A stretch of 64,000 bases of DNA from Variovorax ginsengisoli (GTDB taxonomy: Bacteria; Pseudomonadota; Gammaproteobacteria; Burkholderiales; Burkholderiaceae_C): the NCBI RefSeq assembly GCF_006438845.1, contig NZ_RCZJ01000004.1, forward strand, positions 62,001 to 126,000. Direction: 5' to 3'. The notes under the pieces were generated by a model, which saw nothing but the letters and a program-made list of their open reading frames with translations, searched no databases and was not told where the DNA came from. The position numbers and the translations under genes were made by a program. Of this stretch, positions 9,742 through 21,550 are shown piece after piece. Position 1 is the first letter of the stretch. Every line of letters starts with the position of its first letter.

Positions 9742-11007
9742 ATGAATAGCTACCAACAGCCCGATGCCTCCGGCCACTTCGGCACCTACGGCGGCAGCTT
9801 CGCGAGCGAAACGCTCACCCACGCCATCGCCGAGCTGCGCGAGGCCTACGCAAAGTACAAGGACGACCCTGAGTTCCTCGCCGAATTCCACTACGAACTC
9901 AAGCACTTCGTCGGCCGCCCGTCGCCGGTCTACCACGCAGCCCGCACCAGCCGCGAGATGGGCGGCGCGCAGATCTACCTCAAGCGCGAAGACCTGAACC
10001 ACACCGGCGCCCACAAGATCAACAACGTGATCGGCCAGGCCATGCTGGCCCGTCGCATGGGCAAGCCCCGCGTGATCGCCGAGACCGGCGCCGGCCAGCA
10101 CGGCGTGGCGACGGCCACCATCTGCGCGCGCTACGGCCTGGAATGTGTGGTGTACATGGGCAGCCAGGACGTGAAGCGCCAGAGCCCGAACGTGTACCGC
10201 ATGAACCTGCTCGGTGCGACCGTGGTGCCGGTGGAAACCGGCAGCAAGACCCTGAAGGACGCCCTCAACGAAGCAATGCGCGATTGGGTCACCAACGTCG
10301 AGAACACGTTCTACATCATCGGCACCGTGGCCGGCCCGCACCCCTATCCGATGATGGTGCGCGACTTTCAGAGCGTGATCGGCACCGAGTGCATCGCACA
10401 GATGCCGGCGCTGCTGGCCGACGACGGCATCGCCCGCACCCAGCCCGATGTGGTCGTGGCCTGCGTGGGCGGCGGGAGCAACGCGATGGGCATCTTCCAT
10501 CCGTACATTCCGTTCGAGGGCACGCGCCTTGTCGGCGTCGAGGCCGCCGGCGAGGGCCTGGACAGCGGCAAGCATTCGGCGTCGATCCTGCGCGGCAGTT
10601 CGGGCGTGCTGCACGGCAACCGCACCTACCTGCTGCAAAGCGAGGACGGCCAGGTGACCGAGACCCACAGCATCAGCGCCGGCCTGGACTACCCCGGCGT
10701 CGGTCCGGAGCACGCCTTTTTGTCCGACATCGGCCGCGCGGAATACGTCGGCATCACCGACACCGAGGCGCTGGAGGCCTTCCATTACCTCTGCCGTACC
10801 GAAGGCATCATTCCCGCCCTCGAATCGAGCCACGCCGTGGCCTACGCGATGAAGCTGGCCAAGACGATGCGCCCCGACCAGTCGATCCTCGTGAACCTCT
10901 CCGGACGCGGCGACAAGGACATCGGCACGGTGGCCGACCTCTCGGGCGTCGACTTCTACGACCGGCCTTCGATGCGCGGCCTGAGCGTGAAGGGAGGCAA
11001 GGCATGA
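9742..11007 (+). CDS. trpB: Tryptophan synthase beta subunit
   Basis: This 421-aa PLP enzyme condenses indole with serine. The PLP lysine is in [22 protein letters not shown] is the substrate carboxylate loop, and [12 protein letters not shown] is the phosphate-binding glycine loop. LEGSHAVA is replaced by [10 protein letters not shown], a common TrpB variant. It overlaps trpA by 4 nt (ATGA), as expected for subunits of one complex. Confidence 0.98.
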   Translation: MNSYQQPDASGHFGTYGGSFASETLTHAIAELREAYAKYKDDPEFLAEFHYELKHFVGRPSPVYHAARTSREMGGAQIYLKREDLNHTGAHKINNVIGQAMLARRMGKPRVIAETGAGQHGVATATICARYGLECVVYMGSQDVKRQSPNVYRMNLLGATVVPVETGSKTLKDALNEAMRDWVTNVENTFYIIGTVAGPHPYPMMVRDFQSVIGTECIAQMPALLADDGIARTQPDVVVACVGGGSNAMGIFHPYIPFEGTRLVGVEAAGEGLDSGKHSASILRGSSGVLHGNRTYLLQSEDGQVTETHSISAGLDYPGVGPEHAFLSDIGRAEYVGITDTEALEAFHYLCRTEGIIPALESSHAVAYAMKLAKTMRPDQSILVNLSGRGDKDIGTVADLSGVDFYDRPSMRGLSVKGGKA

Positions 11008-11849
11008 GCCGGATTGCCGCGACCTTCGAGGCCCTGAAGAAAGACGGGCGCCGCGCACTCATCCCTTATGTCACCGCCGGCTTCCCCTACGCAGACATCA
11101 CGCCCGAGCTCATGCACGGCATGGTCGCCGCAGGCGCCGACGTGATCGAGCTCGGCGTGCCCTTCTCCGACCCGATGGCCGATGGCCCGGTGATCCAGAA
11201 GGCCGGCGAGGCCGCGCTCGCGATGGGCGTGGGCACGAAGCAGGTGCTGGCCATGGTCGCCGCCTTTCGGCAGAAGGACGACCGCACACCGGTCGTGCTG
11301 ATGGGCTACGCCAATCCGGTCGAGCGCTACAACGGCGTGCATGGCGCGGGCAGCTTCATCCGCGATGCGGCGGCGGCCGGCGTCGACGGCCTGCTCGTCG
11401 TCGACTATCCGCCCGAGGAATGCGAGGACTTCGCCGCGGAACTCCAGGCAGCGGGCATTGACCTGATCTTCCTGCTTGCCCCGACCAGCACCGACGGGCG
11501 CATGGCGCAGGTCGGCCGCATCGCGACCGGCTACGTCTACTACGTGTCGCTCAAGGGCGTTACGGGTGCCGGCCACCTCGACACCGAGGCGGTCGGCCGC
11601 ATGGTCCCGCGCATTCGGGAGCATGTGAGCGTGCCGGTGGGCGTGGGCTTCGGCATCCGCGACGCTCGCACGGCGCAAGCCGTCGGCTCGGCCGCCGATG
11701 CCGTCGTCATCGGCACCCGGATCATTCAACTGATCGAAGGCCAGCCGCGCGACCAGGTGGTGCCCCGGGTCGCCGAATTCCTCGGCGAAATCCGCCAGGC
11801 GCTCGACGCCTTGCCGGCCGGCACCGCCAAGAACGCGGCTGGCCGATAA
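11004..11849 (+). CDS. trpA: Tryptophan synthase alpha subunit
   Basis: This 281-aa TIM-barrel subunit cleaves indole-3-glycerol phosphate and channels indole to TrpB. The catalytic Glu lies in [20 protein letters not shown], and the catalytic Asp lies near [10 protein letters not shown]. Phosphate-binding loops are GVTGA and GVGFGIRDA. The start is set by the 4-nt overlap with trpB and a GGAGGCAAGGC ribosome-binding site. accD follows after 22 nt. Confidence 0.98.
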   Translation: MSRIAATFEALKKDGRRALIPYVTAGFPYADITPELMHGMVAAGADVIELGVPFSDPMADGPVIQKAGEAALAMGVGTKQVLAMVAAFRQKDDRTPVVLMGYANPVERYNGVHGAGSFIRDAAAAGVDGLLVVDYPPEECEDFAAELQAAGIDLIFLLAPTSTDGRMAQVGRIATGYVYYVSLKGVTGAGHLDTEAVGRMVPRIREHVSVPVGVGFGIRDARTAQAVGSAADAVVIGTRIIQLIEGQPRDQVVPRVAEFLGEIRQALDALPAGTAKNAAGR

Positions 11850-11871
11850 TCGCCGCTCTCCAGGAGATCCC

Positions 11872-12744
11872 ATGAGCTGGCTAGAAAAACTGCTACCCCC
11901 GAAGATCGCGCAGACCGACCCGAGCGAGCGCCGCCAGGTGCCCGAAGGGCTCTGGATCAAATGTCCCAGTTGCGAGACGGTGCTCTACAAGACCGATCTC
12001 GAGCACAACCAGAACGTCTGCCCGAGCTGCAGCCACCACCACCGCATCGGCGCGCGCGCGCGCCTCGACGCGTTCCTCGATGCCGAGGGCCGCTACGAGC
12101 TGGGCCAAGAGGTGCTGCCGGTCGACGCCTTGAAGTTCAAGGACAGCCGCAAGTACCCCGAGCGGCTCAAGGAAGCGCTGGAAAACACCGGTGAGACGGA
12201 TGCGCTGATCGTCATGGGTGGCTCCGTCCACAGCATCAGCGTGGTGGTCGCGTGTTTCGAGTTCGAGTTCATGGGCGGCAGCATGGGCAGCGTGGTGGGC
12301 GAGCGCTTCGTTCGCGGCGTCGAGACGGCCATCGAACAGAAGGTGCCCTTCATCTGCTTCACCGCCACCGGCGGCGCGCGCATGCAGGAAGGCCTGCTGT
12401 CGCTGATGCAGATGGCCAAGACCAATTCGGCCCTCACGCACTTGGCCAAGAAGGGCCTGCCCTACATCAGCGTGCTGACCGACCCGACCATGGGTGGCGT
12501 GAGCGCGGGCTTCGCCTTCGTGGGCGATGTCGTGATCGCCGAGCCCAAGGCGCTGATCGGCTTTGCCGGCCCGCGCGTGATCGAGTCGACGGTGCGCGTG
12601 ACGCTGCCCGAAGGCTTCCAGCGCGCGGAATTCCTGCAGACCAAGGGCGCCATCGACTTCATCAGCGACCGCCGCGAGCTGCGCAGGACCATCGCCAGCA
12701 CCCTGGCCATGCTGCAGCGTTTGCCGGCAGACGCAGTGTCCTGA
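11872..12744 (+). CDS. accD: Acetyl-CoA carboxylase carboxyltransferase beta subunit
   Basis: This 290-aa AccD, with AccA (not in the window), transfers carboxyl from biotin to acetyl-CoA, the first step of fatty-acid synthesis. A zinc ribbon is formed by CPSCETVLY and CPSCSHHHR near residues 27-52. The crotonase-like core has [24 protein letters not shown] and [16 protein letters not shown] precedes ATG 11872. The order trpF-trpB-trpA-accD is common in betaproteobacteria. It converges on the leftward yggT-type gene with only 13 nt between. Confidence 0.98.
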   Translation: MSWLEKLLPPKIAQTDPSERRQVPEGLWIKCPSCETVLYKTDLEHNQNVCPSCSHHHRIGARARLDAFLDAEGRYELGQEVLPVDALKFKDSRKYPERLKEALENTGETDALIVMGGSVHSISVVVACFEFEFMGGSMGSVVGERFVRGVETAIEQKVPFICFTATGGARMQEGLLSLMQMAKTNSALTHLAKKGLPYISVLTDPTMGGVSAGFAFVGDVVIAEPKALIGFAGPRVIESTVRVTLPEGFQRAEFLQTKGAIDFISDRRELRRTIASTLAMLQRLPADAVS

Positions 12745-12757
12745 AAAAAGCGGCGAC

Positions 12758-13318
12758 TCAGCGACCCAGCGCCCAGACCGACCCCATCAGGCTGCCCAGC
12801 ACGATCGCCACGACCTGCAGCAGCACGATGGCGGCCAGTGGCGACAGGTCGACGCCGCCGACCAGCGGGATAAAGCGGCGCAGCGGCCGGACCAGCGGAT
12901 CGGCGAGGCGCCCTATCAGGTCGAGCAGCATCGCCGACGCGCCTGGCACCCACGACAACACAGCGTAGACGACCAGCAGCGCCGTCAGGCCCGAGACTGC
13001 CAACTGCAGCAGGCCGATCAGCGAGACCAGCGGCAGCACCGTGATACGGCCCAGGTTGCCGATCAACAGCCACAGCAGCAGAAACTTCGCCATCACCAGC
13101 AACCAGGCGGCGATCGCACTGGCCAAATCCCAGCGCTTGACCGGCGGCACGATGCGCCGCAGCGGCAGCACGATCCAGTCGGTCACTGCGAACACGAAGC
13201 GGCCCAGCGGGTTGCCGAAGGGCACCCGGTGGTATTGCATGTAGAGCCGCAGCAGGCAGGCGCCGCCCAGGAGGCCGACGATCACGTCGAGCAGGAAAGA
13301 GGGAATCTGGTAGAGCAT
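12758..13318 (-). CDS. YggT family integral membrane protein
   Basis: This 186-aa protein has two YggT modules, each with hydrophobic helices followed by a D..V.PLRR(I/F)(I/V)P motif: TDWIVLPLRRIVPP and ADPLVRPLRRFIPLVGG. About four membrane segments are visible. YggT proteins are linked to osmotic-shock resistance or, in cell-division clusters, to positioning; neither role can be settled here. It is monocistronic, convergent with accD and divergent from the Lon-domain gene. Confidence 0.9.
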   Translation of the reverse strand: MLYQIPSFLLDVIVGLLGGACLLRLYMQYHRVPFGNPLGRFVFAVTDWIVLPLRRIVPPVKRWDLASAIAAWLLVMAKFLLLWLLIGNLGRITVLPLVSLIGLLQLAVSGLTALLVVYAVLSWVPGASAMLLDLIGRLADPLVRPLRRFIPLVGGVDLSPLAAIVLLQVVAIVLGSLMGSVWALGR

Positions 13319-13502
13319 GGCGCGCGGCGGTTGAGGGGAGAGGGATGATAGTCACGCCCGGCCGAGCCGGTGGCGGTTCGGCGGCACGGGCAAGGGTCTC
13401 TGCCGGATTGCCATGCAGGACGACGGCCTTGCGCCGCCACGCACGACGCCGACGCATGGATCTGATACGGTGGATGTTCGAGCGAACTCGCCCCACGACG
13501 CC

Positions 13503-14153
13503 ATGCCGCCCTCCCCCTCCTCGCTTTCGCCGCTGCCGCTGTTTCCCCTCGGTTCGGTCCTCTTTCCCGACGGCTACCTGCCGCTGCGCATCTTCGAGGT
13601 GCGCTACCTCGACCTGATCGGCAAGTGCCACAAGAGCGGGGCGCCCTTCGGCGTCGTGAGCCTGACCGAAGGCGCGGAAGTTCGCGTGGCCGGGGCGGGC
13701 ACTGAACGCTTCGCACCCGTCGGCACGCTGGCGACCATCCGCCGCTTCGAGAGTCCGCAGCCTGGCTTGATCCAGATCGAGTGCATCGGCACGCAACGCT
13801 TCGAAGTGCGCAGCAGCGAGTTGCAGAAGCACGGGCTCTGGACGGCCGTGGTCGAGATCGTGCCGGACGACATGCCGCTTGCCATACCCGCCGACCTGCA
13901 GCATGCGGCCGACGCCTTGCGCCGGCTCGTCGATACGCTGGAAGAACGCCAGCGCATGGAACAGCAGGACGACCTGCAACTGCCGTTCGTCGAGCCCTAT
14001 CGCTTCGACGACTGCGGCTGGGTCGCCAACCGCTGGGCGGAGTTGCTGCCGATGCAGACCACACTCAAGCAGCGTCTGATGGTGCTCGACAGCCCGCTGA
14101 TGCGACTCGAACTGGTCGGCGACCTGCTGGCGCGCAACGGCATCGCGGGCTGA
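13503..14153 (+). CDS. Stand-alone Lon substrate-binding (N-terminal) domain protein
   Basis: This 216-aa protein carries the LON/PUA-like domain without ATPase or protease parts: LPLFPLGSVLFPDGYLPLRIFEVRYLDL near the N-terminus, FGVVSLTEGAEVR, then a helical C-terminus. Its biochemical role is unknown. I chose ATG 13503 because it directly precedes the domain; an in-frame ATG at 13413 would add 30 low-complexity residues. The 184 nt before it contain no other gene. Confidence 0.85.
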   Translation: MPPSPSSLSPLPLFPLGSVLFPDGYLPLRIFEVRYLDLIGKCHKSGAPFGVVSLTEGAEVRVAGAGTERFAPVGTLATIRRFESPQPGLIQIECIGTQRFEVRSSELQKHGLWTAVVEIVPDDMPLAIPADLQHAADALRRLVDTLEERQRMEQQDDLQLPFVEPYRFDDCGWVANRWAELLPMQTTLKQRLMVLDSPLMRLELVGDLLARNGIAG

Positions 14154-14230
14154 TCGGCGGGGCGCCCCGAGCGCGCAACACACGCGATCCGGGGGGCGTG
14201 ACCGCAAGCCGTCGACAGAGGGGCGCCGGC

Positions 14231-14236
14231 TAAAAT
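14231..14236 (+). promoter_or_regulatory. Possible -10 box TAAAAT upstream of lysS
   Basis: TAAAAT lies 45 nt before the lysS ATG in a very GC-rich gap. No convincing -35 sits 16-18 nt upstream, so only the -10 is proposed. Confidence 0.3.
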
Positions 14237-14281
14237 GGCGGGCTTCGCGCGGCACCGCTCGTGCCCTTCAGCCTCCTTCCC

Positions 14282-15810
<1,529 letters not shown>

Positions 15811-15814
<4 letters not shown>

Positions 15815-17079
15815 GCACGTCGAACGCCGGCATCGGCATCGATTTCGGCACCTCCAATTCGGCGATCGCCTGGGCGATCGATGGCGGCGCCGCCCAGGCA
15901 CTGCCGCTCGAAGGTGCGGCCACGACCATGCCGACAGCCCTCTTCTACAACGCCGAAGACCGCCGCACGCACTTCGGCCGCGATGCCGTCGCCATGTACC
16001 TGTCGGGCGTCGAAGGCCGCTTGATGCGCTCGCTCAAGAGCCTGCTCGGCAGTTCGCTGATGCAGGAAACGACCGCGGTGTACGACGGCCTGGTGAGCTT
16101 CCAGGACATCGTCGCGCGCTTCCTTCACGAGCTGGGCACGCGCGCCGAACAGACGCTGGGCCATCGCCCGCAGCGCGTGGTCATCGGCCGCCCCGTGCAC
16201 TTCGTCGACGACGACGCCAAGCGCGATCGCCAGGCCGAAGACAGCCTGCGCGACGCCGCACGTGCGGCGGGCTTTCACGACATCGGCTTCCAGTTCGAGC
16301 CGATCGCCGCGGCCTTCGACTACGAGCAGCGCGTGACGAAGGAATCGGTGATCCTCATCGTCGACATCGGCGGCGGCACGTCCGACTTCACCGTGGTGCG
16401 CCTCGGTCCGGAGCGCGCAGCGCAACACGACCGCACGAGCGACGTGCTCGCCACGAGCGGCGTGCACATCGGCGGCACCGACTTCGACCAGCGACTGAAC
16501 CTCGAGCGCGTGATGCCGCAGTTGGGGTTCCGCCACCACGACGCGCGCGGCCGCGAGGTGCCGAGCAAAGTGTTCTTCGAGCTCTCGTCGTGGCACCTTA
16601 TCAACTGGCTCTACGCGCCCAAGGCCGTGCGCCAGGCGAAGGAGCTGCGCACCAGCTACGCCGACACGCGCCTGCACGATCGGCTGATGACGGTGCTCGA
16701 AGAGCGCTACGGGCATCGCATCGCGAGCGAGGTCGAGCAGGCCAAGATCGACGGCTCGGTCAGCGATGCGGCCGTGACCATCGATCTCTCCTTCGTCGAA
16801 CCCGGCCTGGGTGCCGCACTGACGCCGGACGACATGGCGCAGCAACTCGCCGAATCGCTGGGCAAGGTGGTCGCCAGCGCGCACGAGTGTGTGCGACGCG
16901 CCGGACTGCGCAGCCACGACCTCGACGCGATCTACCTGACAGGCGGCTCGTCCGCACTACGACCCTTCCAACAGGCGCTGCGGCGCGGGTTCGCTGGCGT
17001 GAAGCTGGTCGAGGGCGATCTGTTCGGTGGCGTCGCCGCAGGCCTCGCCTACGCGGCCCGCGACGCCCGCACGGCGTGA
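15811..17079 (+). CDS. YegD-like Hsp70 family chaperone
   Basis: This 422-aa protein has an actin-like ATPase fold: phosphate-1 motif [14 protein letters not shown], phosphate-2 motif [16 protein letters not shown] and adenosine motif [13 protein letters not shown]. It is shorter than DnaK and lacks the substrate-binding domain and lid, like E. coli YegD. The client is unknown. The proposed TTG start (15811) overlaps the lysS stop. The GTG start of the next gene overlaps its own stop, so three genes look translationally coupled. Confidence 0.88.
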
Positions 17080-17603
17080 AATACATCGCGCACTACCCGC
17101 CTGCTCTGCAGGCGCAGGTGCGCACACTGATGGCCGAGCAGGGCCTCGGCCCGATGCTGTTGAAGCGCTACCCGGCCGCGCATGCGGTGCGCACCGACCG
17201 CGCGCTCTACGACTACGTGACCGGGCTCAAGGCCGAGTTCCTGCGCAACGCCGACCCGCTGTCGAAGGTGATGTTCGACAGCAAGCTCCACGTTATCCGG
17301 CACGCGCTGGGCACACACACCACCATGTCGCGGGTGCAGGGCAGCAAGCTCAAGGCCAAGCGCGAAATCCGCGTGGCCAGCCTGTTCAAGGCGGTGCCGC
17401 TCGAGTGGCTGCGGATGATCGTCGTGCACGAGCTCGCGCACATGAAAGAGCGCGAACACGACAAGGCCTTCTACGCGCTGTGCACGCACATGGACGCCGA
17501 CTACCACCAGCGTGAGTTCGACCTGCGGCTTTACCTGACACACCTCGACGCAGGCGGCACGCGGCTGTGGAGCGTCGAAGCCGACGACGCGCTCAGTCGG
17601 TGA
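17076..17603 (+). CDS. YgjP-like zinc metallopeptidase (DUF45)
   Basis: This 175-aa protein carries HELAHMKEREHDKAF, an HExxH-type zinc site with a third histidine, characteristic of the YgjP/DUF45 (WLM-related) family. The upstream HTTMSRVQGSK segment is also typical. The GTG start at 17076 overlaps the TGA of the Hsp70-like gene. E. coli YgjP has been reported as a UTP pyrophosphatase; whether this homologue has that or peptidase activity is open. It converges on the FAH-type hydratase gene. Confidence 0.85.
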   Translation: MKYIAHYPPALQAQVRTLMAEQGLGPMLLKRYPAAHAVRTDRALYDYVTGLKAEFLRNADPLSKVMFDSKLHVIRHALGTHTTMSRVQGSKLKAKREIRVASLFKAVPLEWLRMIVVHELAHMKEREHDKAFYALCTHMDADYHQREFDLRLYLTHLDAGGTRLWSVEADDALSR

Positions 17604-18396
17604 AGCGTGCGGACATGCGGCCGAGCGTGCCGAAGTCCGCCTGCACCGTGTCGCCCGGCACGATCTCGAGCGGAACCACGCAGGTGCCCGTGGTGACGAA
17701 CTGACCTTCTGCGAGCGTCATGCCCAGTTGCGACAGCTCGTTCGCCAACCAGGTGAGCGCGGTGCGCGGATCACCCAGCACGTTGGCACCGACGCCGTCG
17801 CGCGTGTAGCTGCGCGCCGTGCCGGTGACACGCGCATGCACGGCATGCGCCGACAGGTCGAGCGCACGCCAGGGATGCGTCACCTTCGGCCCCAGCACGA
17901 AGTCGTGCGCGCAGGCACTGTCGGCGATCAGTTGCGCCTCGCCTGCGCCCACGAAGTCGGCGAAGCGCGAGTTGGGCACCTCGATGCCGAGGCAGAGGTC
18001 GGCCACGGCTTCCACCACCTCGTCGCGTGTGTAGACGGCAGCACGCGGCGGCAGGTCGCGCGCCATGCGAAAGACGAATTCGGCCTCCGCCACCGCCATG
18101 CGGTTGCCGGCCATCGAGAGCGCGGTTCCGTCGGCGTGCACGCGTTCGGCCAGCACGCGGCCCGCCAGCGGGCCGCTGACGTTGATGTGCTTCTGCCCTG
18201 CGACGCTGGTGGCGGCGATCTTCCAGCCGGCGATCGACGCTGTCGTGCGGTTGTCGAGGTGGGCCTGCAGGGCGTAGCCCTGGGTGCGGTCGGTCGGCCG
18301 CACGGCGAAGGGCAGCGCGCCGATCGGCACCCCGGATTGCCATGCGGCCCACAGCAGGTCACCAGCTGTCGGATCGAGAGAAGGCGCAGTGGACAT
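17593..18396 (-). CDS. 2-keto-4-pentenoate hydratase-like protein (FAH superfamily)
   Basis: This 267-aa member of the hydratase/decarboxylase branch of the fumarylacetoacetate hydrolase superfamily shows AGWKIAATS, AEAEFVFRMARDLP with metal-ligand acidic residues, LCLGIEVPNSRF and a final GDTVQADFGTLG barrel. Homologues act on 2-hydroxypentadienoate or 2-oxo-hexenedioate in meta-cleavage pathways. No other degradation gene is nearby, so the substrate is unknown. The start at 18396 gives the normal length. Its last codons overlap the convergent YgjP-like gene by 11 nt. Confidence 0.85.
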   Translation of the reverse strand: MSTAPSLDPTAGDLLWAAWQSGVPIGALPFAVRPTDRTQGYALQAHLDNRTTASIAGWKIAATSVAGQKHINVSGPLAGRVLAERVHADGTALSMAGNRMAVAEAEFVFRMARDLPPRAAVYTRDEVVEAVADLCLGIEVPNSRFADFVGAGEAQLIADSACAHDFVLGPKVTHPWRALDLSAHAVHARVTGTARSYTRDGVGANVLGDPRTALTWLANELSQLGMTLAEGQFVTTGTCVVPLEIVPGDTVQADFGTLGRMSARFTD

Positions 18397-18436
18397 GGTG
18401 TCTCCGTGGGGTTGTCGGGTGCGGCCCGGCGCAGTG

Positions 18437-19504
18437 TCAGGCCGGCAGTTGCGCGATCGCGCGGCGGTAGGCCGCGGACGCGAGCAGTGCGTCCCATGCG
18501 ACCGCGGGCACCTGAGGCAGCAGCGCCCGCCGCCGCGCCTCGCCCGCCGCGTCCGGCTGCCATCGCCCGGCACTTGCCGCAGCGCTGAAGCCGTCGAGCA
18601 GTTCGTCGAGTGGCGCGCCGTCGCCGACGCTCTGGTTGCACAGCATCGCCAGGTCGCAGCCGGCATCGAGCGCGGCCAGCGCCGCGTCGGTGTAGCTGAG
18701 CAGCCGGCCGTCGATGTAGCGGCCGGCCTCCATACTGAGGTCGTCGCTGAAGATCGCGCCGTCGAAGCCAAGACGGCCGCGCAGGATGTCCTGCAGCCAC
18801 TTCGACGAGAACCCCGCCGGCCGGGCGTCGACTTTCGGATAGATGACGTGCGCCGGCATCACGGCCGCGAGCGTGCCGGTGAGCCATTCGAAGGGCCGCG
18901 CGTCGTCGGCCAGGATCGCCTTCAGGCTGCGCCGGTCGACCGGAATGGCGACATGCGAATCGGCCTTCACGAAGCCGTGCCCTGGGAAATGCTTGCCGCA
19001 ATTGGCCATGCCGGCCTGCAGCAGGCCGTGCATCACGCCCTTGGCGAGCAAGGCAGCCACACGCGGGTCGCGATGGAAGCTGCGGTCCCCGATGACCGAA
19101 CTCTCGCCATGGTCGAGGTCGAGCACCGGCGCGAAGCTGAAGTCGACCCCCACGGCGCGCAGTTCGCTGGCCAGCACGAAGCCGGCAGCCGTGGCCGCTT
19201 GCACGGCGCGCATCGGATCGTCCATCCACAGCGTGCCCAGCGTGCGCATCGACGGCAATCGAGTGAAGCCATCGGTGCGAAAGCGCTGCACCCGCCCGCC
19301 TTCGTGATCGACGCAGATCAGCAGGTCGGGCCGGATCGCCTTGATCTCGGCGTTGAGCGCCTGCATCTGTGCGCGGTCTTGCCAGTTGCGGGCGAAATGG
19401 ATGACGCCGCCGACCTGCGGATGGGCGAGGCGACGGCGGTCGTCCGCGCGGAGCGTGGAGCCGGCCACGTCGATGATCAGCGGGGCGTGCGGAGCGAGCT
19501 TCAT
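18437..19504 (-). CDS. nagZ: Beta-N-acetylhexosaminidase
   Basis: This 355-aa family 3 glycoside hydrolase removes GlcNAc from muropeptides in the cytoplasm during cell-wall recycling. The flexible catalytic His loop is visible as NCGKHFPGHGFVKADSH. The nucleophile Asp lies in GAIFSDDLSM, and VDHEGGRVQRFR is another family hallmark. I chose ATG 19504 because it immediately precedes the first barrel strand (LAPHAPLIIDVAG). A palindromic repeat separates it from acpS. Confidence 0.95.
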   Translation of the reverse strand: MKLAPHAPLIIDVAGSTLRADDRRRLAHPQVGGVIHFARNWQDRAQMQALNAEIKAIRPDLLICVDHEGGRVQRFRTDGFTRLPSMRTLGTLWMDDPMRAVQAATAAGFVLASELRAVGVDFSFAPVLDLDHGESSVIGDRSFHRDPRVAALLAKGVMHGLLQAGMANCGKHFPGHGFVKADSHVAIPVDRRSLKAILADDARPFEWLTGTLAAVMPAHVIYPKVDARPAGFSSKWLQDILRGRLGFDGAIFSDDLSMEAGRYIDGRLLSYTDAALAALDAGCDLAMLCNQSVGDGAPLDELLDGFSAAASAGRWQPDAAGEARRRALLPQVPAVAWDALLASAAYRRAIAQLPA

Positions 19505-19512
19505 TTTTTTCG

Positions 19513-19602
19513 TGGTGGACACCGTGGAACCGGCTTCGCCGGGCCACCGGTGTTCCCCCCTGCAAGGGGTTGGCGGCCTCACGGCGTGGGCAAGCCCGGG
19601 GG
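19513..19602. repeat. Palindromic dispersed repeat, copy A
   Basis: The gap between acpS and nagZ is filled by a structured element. It has a near-perfect nested palindrome at 19517-19556 (outer arms GGACACCG/CGGTGTTCC, inner CCGGC-TTC-GCCGG), then a C-tract, GGGG and a GGCGGCC/ACGGCG tail. The same layout occurs at 24701-24787 with compensating changes. It resembles the REP-like intergenic elements common in GC-rich proteobacteria. Confidence 0.6.
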
Positions 19603-19995
19603 TTAGAGTTTCTCCACGACCACGAAGCTGGCCGCGTAGTCGGTTTCGTCGGTGACGGTGACGTGGGCCGTGAGCCCGCGCGCATCGAACCATTCCTTGA
19701 GCACGCCGTGCAGCACGATCACCGGCTTGCCGCTGCGCTCGTTGGCGATCTCGCACAGGCGCCAGCTCATCGGCATGCGCATGCCCATGCCGACGGCCTT
19801 GCTGAAGGCTTCCTTGGCGGAGAAGCGCGTGGCGAGGTAGCTCAGGCCACGCTTGGGCCAGCGGGCGCTGCGCGCCTGCCAGACCGCGAATTCGGCGTCG
19901 CTCAGTACCTTGCGCGCGAAGCGCTCGCCCTGGCGCTCGAAGGTCGCGGCGACGCGGCGGACGTCGCAGATGTCGGTGCCGATGCCGTAGATCAC
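19603..19995 (-). CDS. acpS: Holo-[acyl-carrier-protein] synthase
   Basis: This 130-aa enzyme attaches 4'-phosphopantetheine to AcpP Ser. It shows [14 protein letters not shown] with the Mg-binding Asp, and [16 protein letters not shown] with the catalytic Glu/Lys. The start is GTG at 19995, overlapping no neighbour; pdxJ ends 4 nt upstream. The AcpP substrate and other fatty-acid genes are in the same leftward block. Confidence 0.96.
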   Translation of the reverse strand: MIYGIGTDICDVRRVAATFERQGERFARKVLSDAEFAVWQARSARWPKRGLSYLATRFSAKEAFSKAVGMGMRMPMSWRLCEIANERSGKPVIVLHGVLKEWFDARGLTAHVTVTDETDYAASFVVVEKL

Positions 19996-19999
19996 GCGG

Positions 20000-20767
20000 T
20001 CAGGCAGCGCGCTGCGATTCGTCGATGCAGCGCAGGTAGTCGCGCGTGGTCGCGGTATAGCCCAGTTCCAGCGCGTCCGACACGAAGGCGTGGCCGATCG
20101 ACACCTCCTTCACCCCCGGCACGTCGCGCAGGAACTCGGTGAGGTTGTCGCGGCTCAGGTCATGGCCGGCGTTGACCTCGAGCCCAGCCGCCTGCGCGGC
20201 CCGAGCGGCGTCGGCGTACAGCGCCAGCACCGCCCCGGCACGCGAGGTGCCGCGCGACGCGGCGTAGCCCTCGGTGTAGAGCTCGACCCGGTCGGCGCCC
20301 ACGGCCTTGGCGGCCGCCATCATCTCGGGCGCTGGGTCCATGAAGAGGCTGACGCGCACGCCGAGCGACTTCGCTTCGGCGATCAGAGGGCGCAGGCGGT
20401 CGGCGTCGTCGGGAAAGGTCCAGCCGTGGTCGCTGGTGGCTTGCGATTCGCTGTCGGGCACGAAGGTCGCCTGGTGCGGACGGCATTCGCGCACGAAGTC
20501 CATCAGGTTGTGGAAGGGATTGCCCTCGATGTTGAACTCGGCGTTCGGCCAGTCGCGCGCGAGCAGCGCCGACAGCTCGTGCACATCTTGCGCGCGGATG
20601 TGGCGTGCATCGGGCCGCGGATGGACCGTGATGCCATGCGCGCCGGCATCGAGGCAGACGGATGCCGCGAAGAGCACGCTCGGAATGCCCAGATGGCGCG
20701 TGTTGCGCACCAGCGCGACCTTGTTCAGGTTGACCGAGAGAGCCGTGGAAGAGGAAGACGTGGTCAT
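20000..20767 (-). CDS. pdxJ: Pyridoxine 5'-phosphate synthase
   Basis: This 255-aa TIM barrel condenses 1-deoxyxylulose 5-phosphate with 3-amino-2-oxopropyl phosphate in the DXP-dependent B6 pathway. It shows [25 protein letters not shown] with catalytic His, [27 protein letters not shown] and [14 protein letters not shown] 20767 gives the standard N-terminus with a short Ser-rich lead. It sits between recO and acpS, as in many proteobacteria. Confidence 0.97.
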   Translation of the reverse strand: MTTSSSSTALSVNLNKVALVRNTRHLGIPSVLFAASVCLDAGAHGITVHPRPDARHIRAQDVHELSALLARDWPNAEFNIEGNPFHNLMDFVRECRPHQATFVPDSESQATSDHGWTFPDDADRLRPLIAEAKSLGVRVSLFMDPAPEMMAAAKAVGADRVELYTEGYAASRGTSRAGAVLALYADAARAAQAAGLEVNAGHDLSRDNLTEFLRDVPGVKEVSIGHAFVSDALELGYTATTRDYLRCIDESQRAA

Positions 20768-20772
20768 GGCGA

Positions 20773-21543
20773 TCAAAGTGCTTGCAGGTCCCGCATCATC
20801 TGCCGGGTCCGCAGGGTGGACACGCCGCAATGGTAGTTCAGCAGCACGCGCAACTGGCCTCGGAGCGCAGCGTTGCTGCCCCCGGTGAGTTGGGCGACGC
20901 AGCGCAGCGTGTCGGTGAACGGCGCGCGATCGTCGAGCGCCGTCTGAAGCGCCTGCCAGTCGGCCCCCGCCAGCGCGGTTTCGTCATCGGCGGCCTCCCG
21001 CAAGCCGGCCTCCGGCAGCAGTGTGTAGCGCACATCGGGCAACAGTGGCGACAGCGTCAGTGTTTCGGTGTCGAGCGCCGGCAGCAGGCCGACCTCGCGC
21101 AGCAGCAGCAGTTCGAAGGCGCGAAGCGCAGCCGCCTGCGTGGCAGCCTGGGCACCGGCGTGGTCGCTGGCCAGCACCTCGACCACGCCCGCATAGGCGT
21201 CGAACAGCGCCTCGTGCGCATCGTCGCGCGCCAGCAGGCGCAGCAGCAGTTCGTTGATGTAGTAGCCCGAAAGCAGCGACTCGCCCGTCGGCATCACGTG
21301 GCCACCCATCCACTCGGCGCCCTTCAGCGTGCGGATTTCCGCATCGCCGCCGTAGTTGAGCTGCAGCGGCTGCAAGGGCAGCAGCACCGGACGGAAGTTG
21401 GAACTCGGCCGCTTGGCGCCCTTGGCGACCACGGCGATGCGCCCATGGTGGCGGGTGAAGGCCTCGAGGATGACGCTCGACTCGCTCCAGTCGTAGCGGT
21501 GCAGCACGTAGGCCGGTTCGTGGGAGACGCGGTGGTTGGCCAC
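20773..21543 (-). CDS. recO: DNA repair protein RecO
   Basis: This 256-aa RecO helps load RecA at gaps (RecFOR pathway). The N-terminal OB-fold is recognisable as [38 protein letters not shown], abbreviated here to [13 protein letters not shown] and VAKGAKRP. The middle has the helical [10 protein letters not shown] segment. The start is GTG 21543 and follows the era stop by 7 nt. Confidence 0.95.
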   Translation of the reverse strand: MANHRVSHEPAYVLHRYDWSESSVILEAFTRHHGRIAVVAKGAKRPSSNFRPVLLPLQPLQLNYGGDAEIRTLKGAEWMGGHVMPTGESLLSGYYINELLLRLLARDDAHEALFDAYAGVVEVLASDHAGAQAATQAAALRAFELLLLREVGLLPALDTETLTLSPLLPDVRYTLLPEAGLREAADDETALAGADWQALQTALDDRAPFTDTLRCVAQLTGGSNAALRGQLRVLLNYHCGVSTLRTRQMMRDLQAL

Positions 21544-21550
21544 CTGCGAA

